NCBI GenBank assembly: GCA_029762595.1
Contig: JARVGJ010000002.1
Location: forward strand, 97,477 to 161,476
Reading direction: 5' to 3'
From: Methanolobus sp.
GTDB lineage: Archaea > Halobacteriota > Methanosarcinia > Methanosarcinales > Methanosarcinaceae
Length of the DNA: 64,000 bases
The translations under genes were made by a program, and so were the position numbers. The notes under the pieces are model-generated. The model was not told the DNA's origin and searched no databases. It saw only the letters and a list, made by a program, of their open reading frames with translations. Below, one piece after another: positions 18,197 to 27,226 of this stretch (positions are counted from its first letter, which is position 1; each line of letters opens with the position of its first letter).

Positions 18197-18971
18197 ACAT
18201 CTGGATTATGATCTGAAGATGGCTTTAATAGGAGGTGTTGCCTTCTCCTCTGCAGTATCTTTGGAAGAGTTTTCTGTAAGCACCCCATATGGTGATGTTC
18301 CTGTGAAAATATCAAAAACAGGTAAGCACAATATTGCAGTGATACAACGGCACGCAGATGGTAGCAGGCATATCCCTCCTCATATGATCAACTATCGCGC
18401 CAACATATATGCAATACACGAACTGGGCATCAACAGGGTAATATCCACCAATTCAGTAGGTACCATGCGAAATCATCCAGTTGGAAGTTTTTTTTTACCA
18501 AATGATTTTATTGACTTTACCAGGAACAGGTCATCTACCTTTTTTGATGAAAGTACAGTACACGTGGATGTTAGTGAACCTTACTGTCCCCAGATCAGAA
18601 AGCTTTTGGAAGGATCCCTTTCCAAAAGAAACATTGGTTTTTCAGACGGTGTCTATGCCTGCACTGAGGGTCCAAGATTTGAAACAAAAGCAGAAATACG
18701 TATGATGCGACAATTCGCTGATGTGGTTGGTATGACCGGCCTGCCTGAAATAGTCCTGGCAAAAGAATTGAATATGTGCTATGCATCTATTTGTACTGTT
18801 ACCAATGATGCATGTGGGTTGGGAAAGGGAAAAACGACTGTAAGTGAGGTGCTTGACACCCTTTCCAATATTCAGGAAAGATTGAATGCAGTACTCTCTG
18901 ATGTGATACGGTTCCTTCCTGCCAAAAAAGAATGTGATTGCTCTTTTGCAGCTTCGGATGGGGAACTCTAA
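18174..18971 (+). CDS. Purine nucleoside phosphorylase, MTAP/MTIP family
   Basis: A 265-residue enzyme of the PNP/MTAP superfamily, which cleaves a nucleoside with phosphate to a free base and ribose 1-phosphate. Motifs include VIQRHADGSRHIPPHMINYR, ISTNSVGTM, CTEGPRFETKAEIRMM and VGMTGLPEIVLAKE. At the base-recognition site it reads VTND, where adenosine-type MTAPs have TDYD. Asn there is known to favour 6-oxopurines, so methylthioinosine (MTIP) or inosine/guanosine is the more likely substrate. A short Cys-containing tail (KKECDCSFAAS) is unusual. It overlaps the DUF373 gene by 23 bases. Confidence 0.82.
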   Translation: MMQERENKHLDYDLKMALIGGVAFSSAVSLEEFSVSTPYGDVPVKISKTGKHNIAVIQRHADGSRHIPPHMINYRANIYAIHELGINRVISTNSVGTMRNHPVGSFFLPNDFIDFTRNRSSTFFDESTVHVDVSEPYCPQIRKLLEGSLSKRNIGFSDGVYACTEGPRFETKAEIRMMRQFADVVGMTGLPEIVLAKELNMCYASICTVTNDACGLGKGKTTVSEVLDTLSNIQERLNAVLSDVIRFLPAKKECDCSFAASDGEL

Positions 18972-18992
18972 ATAGTGATTCGACAAATGATA

Positions 18993-19826
18993 TTACGCTA
19001 TATCCTTAGATGTATCTATCTGGATTCCGTCACCAACCTTAAACTTTATTATTTCTGTACTGGGTATCATCCCCCTTATTTTCGGGATGGCCAGTTTGCT
19101 AACTACCTTGTCGGCTCCTTTGTCAAGTATAGATTCAAATATCACATCACATAGGCTGAATGTGAAACCTTCGATATCTTCGGCTTTATTGTTCTTTACC
19201 CCGTACAGATATGTAAGGCATCCAATGTCCTTTGTTGTTTCGTAGAGGACATTGATCAATTGTTTTATTAGTCCTTTATTAACGGTAAGTTCCATGAAAA
19301 ACGAAAAGGAGTCAAATATGATATTCACTTCTTCTGAACTTGAATCATTTGCAATGTTACGCAGGTTATATTCAGTGAATTCTATTATTTTTGAATCAAT
19401 GAATTCATTACCTACATTATCTGACATGTCTCCGCATGATGTACAATAGTACTCACTATATATGTCTACAAAAATGATGTTAGAGGGGTCAAATCCCAGG
19501 TTTATCACATCGTTCAACACAAATCTGGGCCTTCTGCTGGTTGTAAAATAGTACGTTTTCCGGGATTGTGTGAACTGGTAAAGGAATATTTCGGACATTG
19601 AGCGAGGGTCTGCTGAAAAGTATGTAAGGGAGCCTGCTGGTAATCCTCCTCCTAAAGTCCTGTCAAGTACTAATATACCGGTGGAATTAAGTCTCACTCC
19701 TTCTTCAATTACCAGATTCCTTTCTGGCCTTTTAAGGTTGTTGTAGAGGGAATGTTCCTTCAAATCCCTGGATTCAGCCTCAAAGCTAATGGTTTCAGTT
19801 TCCATCATGTTTTTCGGAACCAGCAT
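18993..19826 (-). CDS. RecA-superfamily (KaiC/RAD55-like) protein with degenerate Walker A
   Basis: A 277-residue protein of the KaiC/RAD55-like fold. The start of the core reads STGILVLDRTLGGGLPAGSL, exactly where KaiC-like proteins lead into the P-loop. The expected GxxGxGKT/S is replaced by SADPRSMSE, so ATP binding in the usual manner looks lost. The Walker B strand (VNIIFDSFSF) is kept. A CTSC pair lies at about residue 128-131. Relatives in methanogens often have regulatory rather than recombination roles, which is inference. The gene diverges from the helicase at 19935. Confidence 0.65.
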   Translation of the reverse strand: MLVPKNMMETETISFEAESRDLKEHSLYNNLKRPERNLVIEEGVRLNSTGILVLDRTLGGGLPAGSLTYFSADPRSMSEIFLYQFTQSRKTYYFTTSRRPRFVLNDVINLGFDPSNIIFVDIYSEYYCTSCGDMSDNVGNEFIDSKIIEFTEYNLRNIANDSSSEEVNIIFDSFSFFMELTVNKGLIKQLINVLYETTKDIGCLTYLYGVKNNKAEDIEGFTFSLCDVIFESILDKGADKVVSKLAIPKIRGMIPSTEIIKFKVGDGIQIDTSKDIA

Positions 19827-19902
19827 TTTTTGTCCTCGGGTCTAATAATAAATTATATATTATCTAATATTATAAAACACTTGTTTCAAAGGAACACAAT
19901 AC

Positions 19903-19910
19903 TATTTATA
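19903..19910 (+). promoter_or_regulatory. TATA box of the Hel308-like helicase
   Basis: TATTTATA stands about 25-30 bp before the ATG at 19935, indicating a leaderless mRNA. It supports this start over an upstream in-frame extension to 19752, which would overlap the divergent gene. Confidence 0.55.
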
Positions 19911-19934
19911 GGCTATAGTTCATCAAAGGCAACA

Positions 19935-22412
19935 ATGACTCTCTGGATACTTGCAAGTGCCGAAAGGTCAAAGATAATTATCCTGCCTATAAAGGATAAG
20001 AAGAAAAAACCTCTTTTTGTCGGTGAACTTGTCCTGAGACAAACGGATGCTGGTCCGCGTCCCCAAAGATTCATGGTACTAAATAATGGGAAAAAAGATT
20101 TCAGGCCTCCATCAGAATTTATTGACCTTATACGGGCTGCTGATCGTATCATGGTTGCAAATGGGGGCGATAAAGGACATACAGCCGATTTTATAAATAT
20201 GCTTAAGGGTTTCCAGCTCATTGCTGATCCTGTTAATGCCTGCAGGTTCTGTCTCCTGAAAGACAGGTTCAATTTTCTAAACCGGCGCTCTGTAAGGTAT
20301 CACCGGGAAAAGATATGCGAGGACTGTGCGCAGGAAGAACTTTTCAGGATGCTTAAAAATTCCAATACCAATTACGCGGATGAAGTCTGTCAGAGATTTG
20401 AGAATATAATGCTAAAGACCAGGGATCTTGACAGGACTATTGCGATGATAAGTCCTGATGACCTGGATCCAGAGCTGACACGATTTGATTCGATTGTTGC
20501 AAACACTTCAATTCCAACTGAAAAGATAAAGGATCTCCCTCTGCACAAGAGTTTTAAGAAGATACTTCTGGAAAAGTCTGATACTCTGCTACCGGTACAA
20601 TCACTTTCTGTAGAGAATGGTCTTCTAAAAGGTCAGAACCAGCTTGTTACGTCCGTAACTGCAACTGGAAAGACTCTGATAGCCGAGCTGGCAGGTGTTG
20701 AGAACCTATTAAGGAAAAAAGGCAGGATGCTCTATCTTGTACCTCTGGTGGCGCTTGCTAACCAGAAATATGAACAATTCACAAAGAGATATTCATCCAT
20801 TGGTCTTAAGACTTCCATCAGGGTGGGCAGTGAACGTATAAGGACAAGTAAGAGTGCATCTATGCACAGGACCCTGGACTCCGACATTGTCGTAGGGACC
20901 TATGAAGGTATCGATTATATTCTCCGATCAGGGGGTGCTGATCTGCTGGGGAAGGTTGGGACTGTGGTAATAGATGAAGTACACATCATTGAGGATCAGG
21001 AAAGAGGACATCGTCTGGACGGGGTTATTGCAAGGTTAAAGTATGTTGCACCAGGTGCACAGTTCATCTATCTTTCAGCAACTGTGGCTAAACCTCAATT
21101 ACGTGGAAAGCAACTTGGTGCTAAACTCATAGAGTATGAATACCGTCCGGTGCCTATTGAGAGACATCTTATACTTTGTCCCGAGCATTCAAAGACGAAT
21201 TTGATGGCAAAGCTTGTAAGACAGGAATTTGCCACAACATCATCTAAAGGACATCGGGGACAGACCATAATATTCACCAACTCAAGGCGCAATTGCCATC
21301 GTATAGCTGAGTCATTGCCAATATCTGCGGCTGCCTACCATGCAGGTCTTACGAGCCAGGAACGAAAAAAAGTAGAGATTGCTTTCCTGAAGGGTAAACT
21401 TCCTGTTGTTGTGACAACAGCTGCACTTGCGGCGGGAGTGGATTTCCCCGCATCCCAGGTAATATTCGAATCCATGGCAATGGGTATTGAGTGGCTCACT
21501 ATGCAGGATTTTCTCCAGATGCTGGGGCGCGCGGGAAGACCTGATTACCATGACCGTGGTGAGGTTATATTGCTCGCTGTTCCCAATAAGAAATATTCAG
21601 GTGACAGGGGGGATACGGAGGATGCTGTGGCCCTGAAGTTACTTAAAGGTGATATGCAGTACACAAAGGTTGATTACGGTGAAGATGAGAAGCAGGAAGA
21701 GATACTTGCATCGGCTGCTATCACTTCTTCAAAGAATGACCTTGAAAAGATCCACTCCTATATGCTGGCTGATTATGATGTAGATACATTACTGAGCAAA
21801 CTTGCAAAGAACAAATTCGTTCATCAAAAAGGTGATCTTATATCACTCACAAGGTTTGGGAAAATTGCCGCCGGACATTTCCTGTCTGTTTCAAAAGCAT
21901 TCCTTATACGTGATTCTGTTCTTGTGGAGCAGAATCCCCTTGTCACTGTTTCCAATCTTGAGTTCTTTGATTCGGTCTATTACAAGTATGCTGCCCGTAT
22001 ATCTGCGGCCCTTAATGTGAATCTTCCTTCCAGGGTGTTCCAGGGCGCATCTCTTGACATTCTCTTTGAAGGTGAGAATATGGATAAACTGGATATAACA
22101 CTGCGGGACCAGCTATTCGAGTTTGCAGCAGATTTTCTGACCTGTAATTGCCGGGATTCTCCCTACTGTGGATGTGCCGAGCGTAAGTTCTCGGAGAAGA
22201 TCATTTCCATCAGGACAGAAGGATATGAGCCCGACGGTATTGTCAGGAAGCTGGAACATCTCTATGGAGTAACTGCCTATCCAGGCGATGTTCTCGGATA
22301 CCTGGATAATGTGGTGCGCAACCTTGAAGCTGTGGAAATGATAGCTGCAGCTTATTCTAAAAATGAGGTCTCTTCCAGGGCAAAAAGTCTCAGGAAGCTT
22401 GTTGAAGGGTGA
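19935..22412 (+). CDS. Hel308-like DEAD/DEAH-box superfamily 2 helicase with Cys clusters
   Basis: An 825-residue SF2 helicase. An N-terminal domain (1-215) carries a zinc-finger-like pair CRFC ... CEDC. The helicase core follows: TSVTATGKTLIAE (motif I), VIDEVHII (motif II), LSATVAKP (motif III), TIIFTNSRRNC (motif IV), VVTTAALAAGVDFP (motif V) and QMLGRAGRP (motif VI), closest to the Hel308/Ski2 class. The C-terminal part has a second Cys cluster (CNCRDSPYCGC). It probably acts in DNA repair or replication restart. It differs from canonical Hel308 by the N-terminal zinc domain. Confidence 0.85.
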   Translation: MTLWILASAERSKIIILPIKDKKKKPLFVGELVLRQTDAGPRPQRFMVLNNGKKDFRPPSEFIDLIRAADRIMVANGGDKGHTADFINMLKGFQLIADPVNACRFCLLKDRFNFLNRRSVRYHREKICEDCAQEELFRMLKNSNTNYADEVCQRFENIMLKTRDLDRTIAMISPDDLDPELTRFDSIVANTSIPTEKIKDLPLHKSFKKILLEKSDTLLPVQSLSVENGLLKGQNQLVTSVTATGKTLIAELAGVENLLRKKGRMLYLVPLVALANQKYEQFTKRYSSIGLKTSIRVGSERIRTSKSASMHRTLDSDIVVGTYEGIDYILRSGGADLLGKVGTVVIDEVHIIEDQERGHRLDGVIARLKYVAPGAQFIYLSATVAKPQLRGKQLGAKLIEYEYRPVPIERHLILCPEHSKTNLMAKLVRQEFATTSSKGHRGQTIIFTNSRRNCHRIAESLPISAAAYHAGLTSQERKKVEIAFLKGKLPVVVTTAALAAGVDFPASQVIFESMAMGIEWLTMQDFLQMLGRAGRPDYHDRGEVILLAVPNKKYSGDRGDTEDAVALKLLKGDMQYTKVDYGEDEKQEEILASAAITSSKNDLEKIHSYMLADYDVDTLLSKLAKNKFVHQKGDLISLTRFGKIAAGHFLSVSKAFLIRDSVLVEQNPLVTVSNLEFFDSVYYKYAARISAALNVNLPSRVFQGASLDILFEGENMDKLDITLRDQLFEFAADFLTCNCRDSPYCGCAERKFSEKIISIRTEGYEPDGIVRKLEHLYGVTAYPGDVLGYLDNVVRNLEAVEMIAAAYSKNEVSSRAKSLRKLVEG

Positions 22413-22516
22413 TAAAGATATCTGCTACTGTTTGGAGCAATTATTGGCTTTGTATCATGCTATCAAAAATTATAATAGTTATGTCTGCGGATAAAGTCTG
22501 TTGAGGACGTGATCAC

Positions 22517-22915
22517 ATGGATAAAGAAACAATAAAAGATAATGCAATAAATGATAATAAGGATGAGATGAAGAAAAAAAAGAGTGTGAGGGTTGAGCTC
22601 TACAAACCGGATGATTTCAAGCAGGTTTACTCCATTGGTGCGGTAGGTGGCCATAGTCCCTATGATTTCAGGATAGGATTCTATAATGATATGCCCATGG
22701 CTGTTAACAAATCAGGAGGGGAACAGGTCATACAGAGGAGGCTTGAGACTGAAGTAATACTTTCTCCCCTGGCAGCTGTAGAACTGGTGCGCTGGCTTAA
22801 CCAGCATATACAGAACTATGAGGCTGCATTCGGTCCTATCGTCAGGCCGCAGGTGGGTGTTAAAAAGAAGTCAGACACAGTGCAGGACAGTACTGAAATA
22901 CAGGGATATATGTGA
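22517..22915 (+). CDS. DUF3467 family protein
   Basis: A 132-residue protein with a lysine-rich, disordered N-terminus (residues 1-25) and a compact domain that matches DUF3467: VYSIGAVGGHSPYDFRIGFYND, then LSPLAAVELVRWLNQHIQNYEAAFG near the C-terminus. The family is small and conserved in methanogens and some bacteria and has no known activity. The gene stands alone between the helicase and LSm genes, with GAGGACGTGATC ahead of the ATG. Confidence 0.7.
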   Translation: MDKETIKDNAINDNKDEMKKKKSVRVELYKPDDFKQVYSIGAVGGHSPYDFRIGFYNDMPMAVNKSGGEQVIQRRLETEVILSPLAAVELVRWLNQHIQNYEAAFGPIVRPQVGVKKKSDTVQDSTEIQGYM

Positions 22916-23066
22916 AAAATATGATGCGTGATATTTCTATGTTTTAAGTTTAATCCCATCATCACAAGTCGCCAAGAATAAATATGATATTGGCTATTTT
23001 AATAAGCCTGTAAGCGAATGGTATAAAGGTAATAATATTCATTTGAAATGAAAGAGAGGATTAATT

Positions 23067-23291
23067 TTGTTCCCTAGTAAGAAAGTCCAGAAGTTAGTTG
23101 GATCAAAAGTCCAGGTAGAGATGAAAGGTGACCTTCACCTGCTCGAAGGAACTTTAAAGAGTGCAGATGATTATATGAACCTGCATCTGGTGGATACTGT
23201 AGAAATTGCAAATGGCGAACGTCTGCGTGCCCTTGGTTCAGTTGTGCTGCGTGGAAACAATATTATTCTTGTTGTTCCAATGGAAGAATAA
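23067..23291 (+). CDS. LSm/Sm-like RNA-binding protein
   Basis: A 74-residue Sm-fold protein, the archaeal counterpart of Hfq and eukaryotic LSm. It forms heptameric rings that bind U-rich RNA. The Sm1 motif is [25 protein letters not shown] and Sm2 is [15 protein letters not shown]. It starts at TTG, with GAGAGGA eight bases upstream; there is no ATG in reach that would keep the Sm1 strand. A Cys-rich wHTH gene follows after eight bases. Confidence 0.92.
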   Translation: MFPSKKVQKLVGSKVQVEMKGDLHLLEGTLKSADDYMNLHLVDTVEIANGERLRALGSVVLRGNNIILVVPMEE

Positions 23292-23299
23292 AGTTCTCA

Positions 23300-23662
23300 A
23301 TGGAAAATAACATGAGTATCGAAGAGACTGCACTAAATCTTATTCGAGACAGTAAGGAAGGTGTTTTCCAGAATGAACTCTGGAAAATTCTTGAAATTGA
23401 CAGCCGTAAATGTTCCAGGGTTGTTTCTAAACTTCTTGACGATGATCTTATCATCCGCGAGCAGGCTGTTTCCAATGGAGCCAGGACTTATCTTCTTAAG
23501 ATAAAGGAAGAAAAGAAACCCTGTTTTGATCTCCTGTTATCGGGTGATATGTTCTCACCCTGCGCAGGTTGCAGGGATGCGTGCCAGCCCGAGGCCTGCG
23601 AGAAGCTTACTGTTTGGGTTGCAAACCTCAATGACAACGAGGCTACAGAGGAAAAGCGCTGA
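23300..23662 (+). CDS. Winged-helix regulator with C-terminal four-cysteine cluster
   Basis: A 120-residue protein. Residues 5-70 form a winged helix (TALNLIRDSKEGVFQNELW, then CSRVVSKLLDDDLIIREQ). Residues about 80-105 carry a cysteine cluster, CAGCRDACQPEAC, with one more Cys just before (KKPCFDLL). The C-x2-C-x3-C-x4-C spacing suggests a Zn or Fe-S site, which would make it a redox- or metal-responsive regulator. It directly follows the LSm gene and is probably co-transcribed. I do not recognise a named family. Confidence 0.65.
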   Translation: MENNMSIEETALNLIRDSKEGVFQNELWKILEIDSRKCSRVVSKLLDDDLIIREQAVSNGARTYLLKIKEEKKPCFDLLLSGDMFSPCAGCRDACQPEACEKLTVWVANLNDNEATEEKR

Positions 23663-23729
23663 TTCGGGCGAAAGCTTTAATAATGATATATGCTATGTTG
23701 GAGTCGCTTCACTAAAGCGAAATCAACGT

Positions 23730-23807
23730 GCTCCGATAGTGTAGTTCGGCCAATCATTCCGGCCTTTCGAGCCGAAGACTCGGGTTCGAATCCCGATCGG
23801 AGCACCA
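23730..23807 (+). tRNA. tRNA-Glu (anticodon TTC)
   Basis: A complete cloverleaf. The acceptor stem GCTCCGA (23730-23736) pairs with TCGGAGC (23797-23803), the discriminator is A and the CCA end is encoded (23805-23807). The T arm is TCGGG-TTCGAAT-CCCGA and the anticodon loop is CTTTCGA with TTC at 23766-23768. The outermost pair of the anticodon stem is a C-A mismatch. A TATA-like stretch (TTTAATAATGATATATG) lies upstream. A perfect 6-bp hairpin (TCGCTT-CACTA-AAGCGA, 23704-23720) stands ten bases before the gene. Confidence 0.95.
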
Positions 23808-24024
23808 AATAATTTTTCAACTAATAATTGAAGTTTGCATTCATGTTGTACTACAAAATATTGACTGTTTTATTATGTTGATCTCGTTTTTGTAGAAATA
23901 ACCAAAATAAAAATTTAAAAATAGATAAGATGTATTACTGTTGGTATTATTTTAAAACATTTGTAACAATACTTTTAATTATTACCGATCAGCCATACAC
24001 TATCTTTTCGCAGACGAGGTAAAC

Positions 24025-25563
24025 ATGTCATTTAATGATCTAAATTTAATATTCCCGCTTCAGCGGGCTTTATCCGAGGAAGGTTACACTACACCCACTC
24101 CTATACAGCAGCAATCCATACCACACCTGTTAAACGGTAGTGATATGATAGGTATTGCTCAGACAGGCACAGGCAAAACAGCTGCATTCATATTGCCCAT
24201 ACTTCAAAATATGTCAGCATCACACAGCAAATCACGTCCCCGGGCTCCACGTGTGCTGGTACTGGCACCGACCAGAGAGCTTGCAGCTCAGATAGGTGAC
24301 AGTTTTTCGACCTATGGTAAATACACACGATTCAAACATGCTGTCATTTTCGGTGGTGTTGGCCAGAGCCCTCAGGTCAGAGCCCTTTTTAAAGGTGTGG
24401 ATTCTCTTGTAGCAACCCCTGGAAGACTGCTGGACCTTGTAGAACAGGGCCATGTAAATCTTTCTGATGTGGAGTATTTCGTGCTTGATGAAGCAGACAG
24501 GATGCTTGACATGGGTTTTATAAACGATGTATATAAGGTCGTTGCCCTGTTACCAAAGAAACGCCAGTCGCTTTTCTTTTCAGCTACCATGTCCCCTGAG
24601 ATCTCCGAACTTGCCAGGAGGCTGCTCAGCAATCCTGCACGTGTTGAAGTGACCCCACAGGCAACGACCGTGGAGCTCATAGACCAGTTCATCTTTTTTG
24701 TGGATTCGGAAGACAAGAATGAGTTACTTCTCCAGCTCATGAGAAGCAGGCACCTTGAATGTGTGCTCATATTCACACGCACAAAACATCGGGCTAACAA
24801 AGTAGCCGAGATGCTAAACAAGAATAAGATAAATGCAGGCGCTATCCACGGCAATAAGTCCCAGACTCACCGCACAAAGACACTTCAGGATTTCAGGTCA
24901 GGACACCTGCGTGTGCTTGTTGCAACCGATATTGCGGCCCGTGGAATTGATATAGAGGATATATCCCATGTCATAAACTACGACCTGCCAAACATCCCGG
25001 AGAGTTACGTACACCGTATAGGACGTACAGCAAGAGCCGGGGCCGATGGAACTGCATTTTCCTTCTGTGCAGCTGATGAGCGTGATTTTCTCAGGGATAT
25101 AGAGAAACTTATCCGGATAGAGATCGATGTCGCAGATCACGATCATCATTCGGACAAGGCAATGACTGCCACGGGTGATGATGCCAGACCGGCCCCCAGG
25201 CAGCAGAGAGGCCAGAAGGGACCAAAAAGGCAGGGGCAGCAAAGACAGGATAAACAAAGACAGCCCCGGAGGGGCAGCGCTCAGAAAAAGCCGGGACAAA
25301 AAAACCAGGATAGACCAAAGTCACAAAATGAGAATAATGGCCCCAACGCTGGCGGCAACATTAACAAAAAAAAGCCAGCTTCTGCAGGTAAGTCTGTAGT
25401 TAAGTCCGCAGCCAGGCAAACAAAAGGAAAACCCGAGGGTCCTGTTAAGAACAGTAGTAAAGCAAATAGTGCGTCTATGGGTTCCAGTGCTGATCAGAAA
25501 AGAAGCACAAAAAGAACCGGAACTAAGATTGTAAACCGTAACAGGCCGCGCTACATTGAATAA
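24025..25563 (+). CDS. DEAD-box RNA helicase with long basic tail
   Basis: A 512-residue DEAD-box protein. The core (residues 1-370) has every motif: TPTPIQQQSIP (Q motif), AQTGTGKT, PTRELAAQ, TPGRLLD, DEADRMLDMGF, FSATM, TDIAARGIDIED and HRIGRTARAG. The last 130 residues are low-complexity, rich in Lys, Gln, Gly, Arg and Pro, as in cold-adapted RhlE/DeaD-type helicases, where such tails bind RNA. It probably unwinds structured RNA in ribosome assembly or mRNA turnover. The AT-rich 217-bp leader region resembles that of cold-induced methanogen deaD genes (inference). Confidence 0.93.
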   Translation: MSFNDLNLIFPLQRALSEEGYTTPTPIQQQSIPHLLNGSDMIGIAQTGTGKTAAFILPILQNMSASHSKSRPRAPRVLVLAPTRELAAQIGDSFSTYGKYTRFKHAVIFGGVGQSPQVRALFKGVDSLVATPGRLLDLVEQGHVNLSDVEYFVLDEADRMLDMGFINDVYKVVALLPKKRQSLFFSATMSPEISELARRLLSNPARVEVTPQATTVELIDQFIFFVDSEDKNELLLQLMRSRHLECVLIFTRTKHRANKVAEMLNKNKINAGAIHGNKSQTHRTKTLQDFRSGHLRVLVATDIAARGIDIEDISHVINYDLPNIPESYVHRIGRTARAGADGTAFSFCAADERDFLRDIEKLIRIEIDVADHDHHSDKAMTATGDDARPAPRQQRGQKGPKRQGQQRQDKQRQPRRGSAQKKPGQKNQDRPKSQNENNGPNAGGNINKKKPASAGKSVVKSAARQTKGKPEGPVKNSSKANSASMGSSADQKRSTKRTGTKIVNRNRPRYIE

Positions 25564-25584
25564 GTCTGAAAGGGCTTATTCAAT
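25555..25584 (+). terminator. Hairpin after the DEAD-box helicase gene
   Basis: ATTGAATAAG and CTTATTCAAT form a perfect 10-bp stem with a 10-base loop. The stop codon lies in the left arm. It is a likely 3'-end or stability element, followed by AT-rich DNA with several TTAATTAA-type palindromes and no gene up to 25773. Confidence 0.5.
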
Positions 25585-25773
25585 AACTTAATTTCTTAGG
25601 TTAATTAAGTTAATTAATTGATCAATCAGATAAATTCATAAGACACATTTTCAGGTTAATTTGAGCAACTTTCACACTACCGTTTCAAAACATGGACCGA
25701 AATCCATAATTACTGATACTCCCCTTACAAGCACCTACCCGGGATTGCAGCCTTTTGCCTTGAAAGTGATTAA

Positions 25774-26130
25774 ATGAAGTATATCGTCCAGTTTCTCATA
25801 ATCCTTGCTATATGTTTCACAGGTGAAATAATTCATACCTACTTTAACCTGCCTGTCCCCGGAAATATCCTGGGTATGCTGTTACTTCTATTGCTTCTGA
25901 TGACAGGGGTCATCCAGCTATCCATGATCGAGGAGGTAAGCAATTTCATGCTCAGGCATCTTTCTTTCTTTTTCATACCTGCAGCTGTGGGGCTTATAAC
26001 CTGTTTTACTATACTGGAAGGAAAGTGGACCGTTCTTATGTTCATATCAGTGGTATCGACCTTTATCATCGCAGTGGTTACCGGAGCGACGGTCCAGTTA
26101 CTTATCAGAAGGAGGCATCCGGGTGAATGA
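25774..26130 (+). CDS. CidA/LrgA family holin-like membrane protein
   Basis: A 118-residue membrane protein with four hydrophobic helices and the family signature LPVPGNILGMLLLLLLLMTG followed by FFFIPAAVGL. In bacteria the LrgAB/CidAB pairs affect cell lysis and, in some cases, pyruvate transport. In an archaeon without murein the transport role is more plausible (inference). It overlaps the LrgB gene by eight bases and clearly forms a pair with it. Confidence 0.88.
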   Translation: MKYIVQFLIILAICFTGEIIHTYFNLPVPGNILGMLLLLLLLMTGVIQLSMIEEVSNFMLRHLSFFFIPAAVGLITCFTILEGKWTVLMFISVVSTFIIAVVTGATVQLLIRRRHPGE

Positions 26131-26827
26131 GTTTGCACATCTGTTTATACAGTCGCCGGTTTTTGGAATAGCTATATCACTTCTAACATTCTATGCAGGA
26201 ACCCTGATCTATAAAAAAGTAAATTCTCCTCTGCTAAATCCTCTTGTACTAAGCATGCTGGCAATAATCTTCCTTCTGCTTGGTTTTCATATAAGCTTTG
26301 AAGATTACAACAGGGGTGGTCAGTTCATATCATTCTTCCTTGGCCCGGCAACTGTCATCCTGGCTGTACCCCTGTACAAGAAAATAAGTCTGCTGAAAGA
26401 GAATTCAATACCTATTCTTGCAGGCATTAGCATAGGCTCTGCAGCGGGTATTTCCAGCATCATAATCATGTGCAGGTTTTTCGGGCTTGATGAGCTTGTC
26501 AGCATTTCAATGGTCCCAAAATCCGTTACAACACCAATCGGAATTGAGATATCCGGCCAGCTTGGAGGTATGCCTTCCATAACCGTGGCTGCCATAGTAT
26601 TCACAGGCATTGCCGGTGTCCTGCTGGGACCAATGGTATGTGAACTATTCAAAATAGATGACAAAGTGGCATTAGGTGTTGCCATTGGCACATCATCACA
26701 TGCACTGGGAACTACCAAAGCTGTGGAGCTGGGAGAGACCGAGGGGGCCATGAGCGGACTGGCAATCGGTATCGCAGGGCTTGTAACCGTGTTCCTTGCC
26801 CCGATTCTGGTTAAGTTATTGATGTGA
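26123..26827 (+). CDS. LrgB family membrane protein
   Basis: A 234-residue polytopic membrane protein that forms the partner of the CidA/LrgA protein. The family core is visible: NPLVLSMLAII, FLGPATVILAVPLYKK, PKSVTTPIGIEIS, and IGTSSHALGTTKAVELGE near the end. It starts at GTG with GGAGG seven bases upstream. The pair may move a small carboxylate such as pyruvate, or act in envelope stress; the sequence does not decide between these. Confidence 0.88.
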   Translation: MNEFAHLFIQSPVFGIAISLLTFYAGTLIYKKVNSPLLNPLVLSMLAIIFLLLGFHISFEDYNRGGQFISFFLGPATVILAVPLYKKISLLKENSIPILAGISIGSAAGISSIIIMCRFFGLDELVSISMVPKSVTTPIGIEISGQLGGMPSITVAAIVFTGIAGVLLGPMVCELFKIDDKVALGVAIGTSSHALGTTKAVELGETEGAMSGLAIGIAGLVTVFLAPILVKLLM

Positions 26828-26921
26828 GTTTTTCAGTATATTTTCATCCGTATAAAGTGCAAATGTTTATCTTGCAAACCGAATGTATATTCTTATAAAC
26901 ACAGAGATAGGGAGTGTTTCC

Positions 26922-27149
26922 ATGATCTTTATACAAAAAAGATACCAGGATACTGCTGAAGAGATCAATGAGCAAGACATCGATCGTGTAAAGATGAACC
27001 TGAGGATTACAAGAAAGGTCTGCTGCGGTGGCAGGGAAAAGAAAGATTATGATCTGGGCTGGGTAGAGGATCCTAAAGATATGAAACTGACAACTGTAAG
27101 GGATTACCAGATAAAGGACAGGGTTCTTGAGGTCTGGATCGAGCCTTGA
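26922..27149 (+). CDS. Small conserved-looking hypothetical protein
   Basis: A 75-residue soluble protein. TTCTTATAAACAC upstream is a fair TATA box, and GGGAG seven bases ahead of the ATG at 26922 supports this start rather than 26883. The sequence is charged with a VCCGG cysteine pair near the middle and ends in VLEVWIEP. No family is recognised. Promoter, ribosome binding site and amino-acid composition support a real gene. Confidence 0.5.
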   Translation: MIFIQKRYQDTAEEINEQDIDRVKMNLRITRKVCCGGREKKDYDLGWVEDPKDMKLTTVRDYQIKDRVLEVWIEP

Positions 27150-27226
27150 AATGAAAGTTCCTTAATTATTCTTGACTTCAAAAAAAGGAAAAAAGATAAA
27201 ATATTGTTTTGAAGAACAAATAATGT

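Noticed and set aside
19752..19934. N-terminal extension of the Hel308-like helicase
   Set aside because: It would overlap the divergent RecA-like gene and its promoter; a TATA box at 19903 sets a leaderless start at 19935.
23067..23291. Bacterial Hfq
   Set aside because: The Sm1/Sm2 pattern is the archaeal LSm type, without the Hfq YKH-type Sm2 motif.
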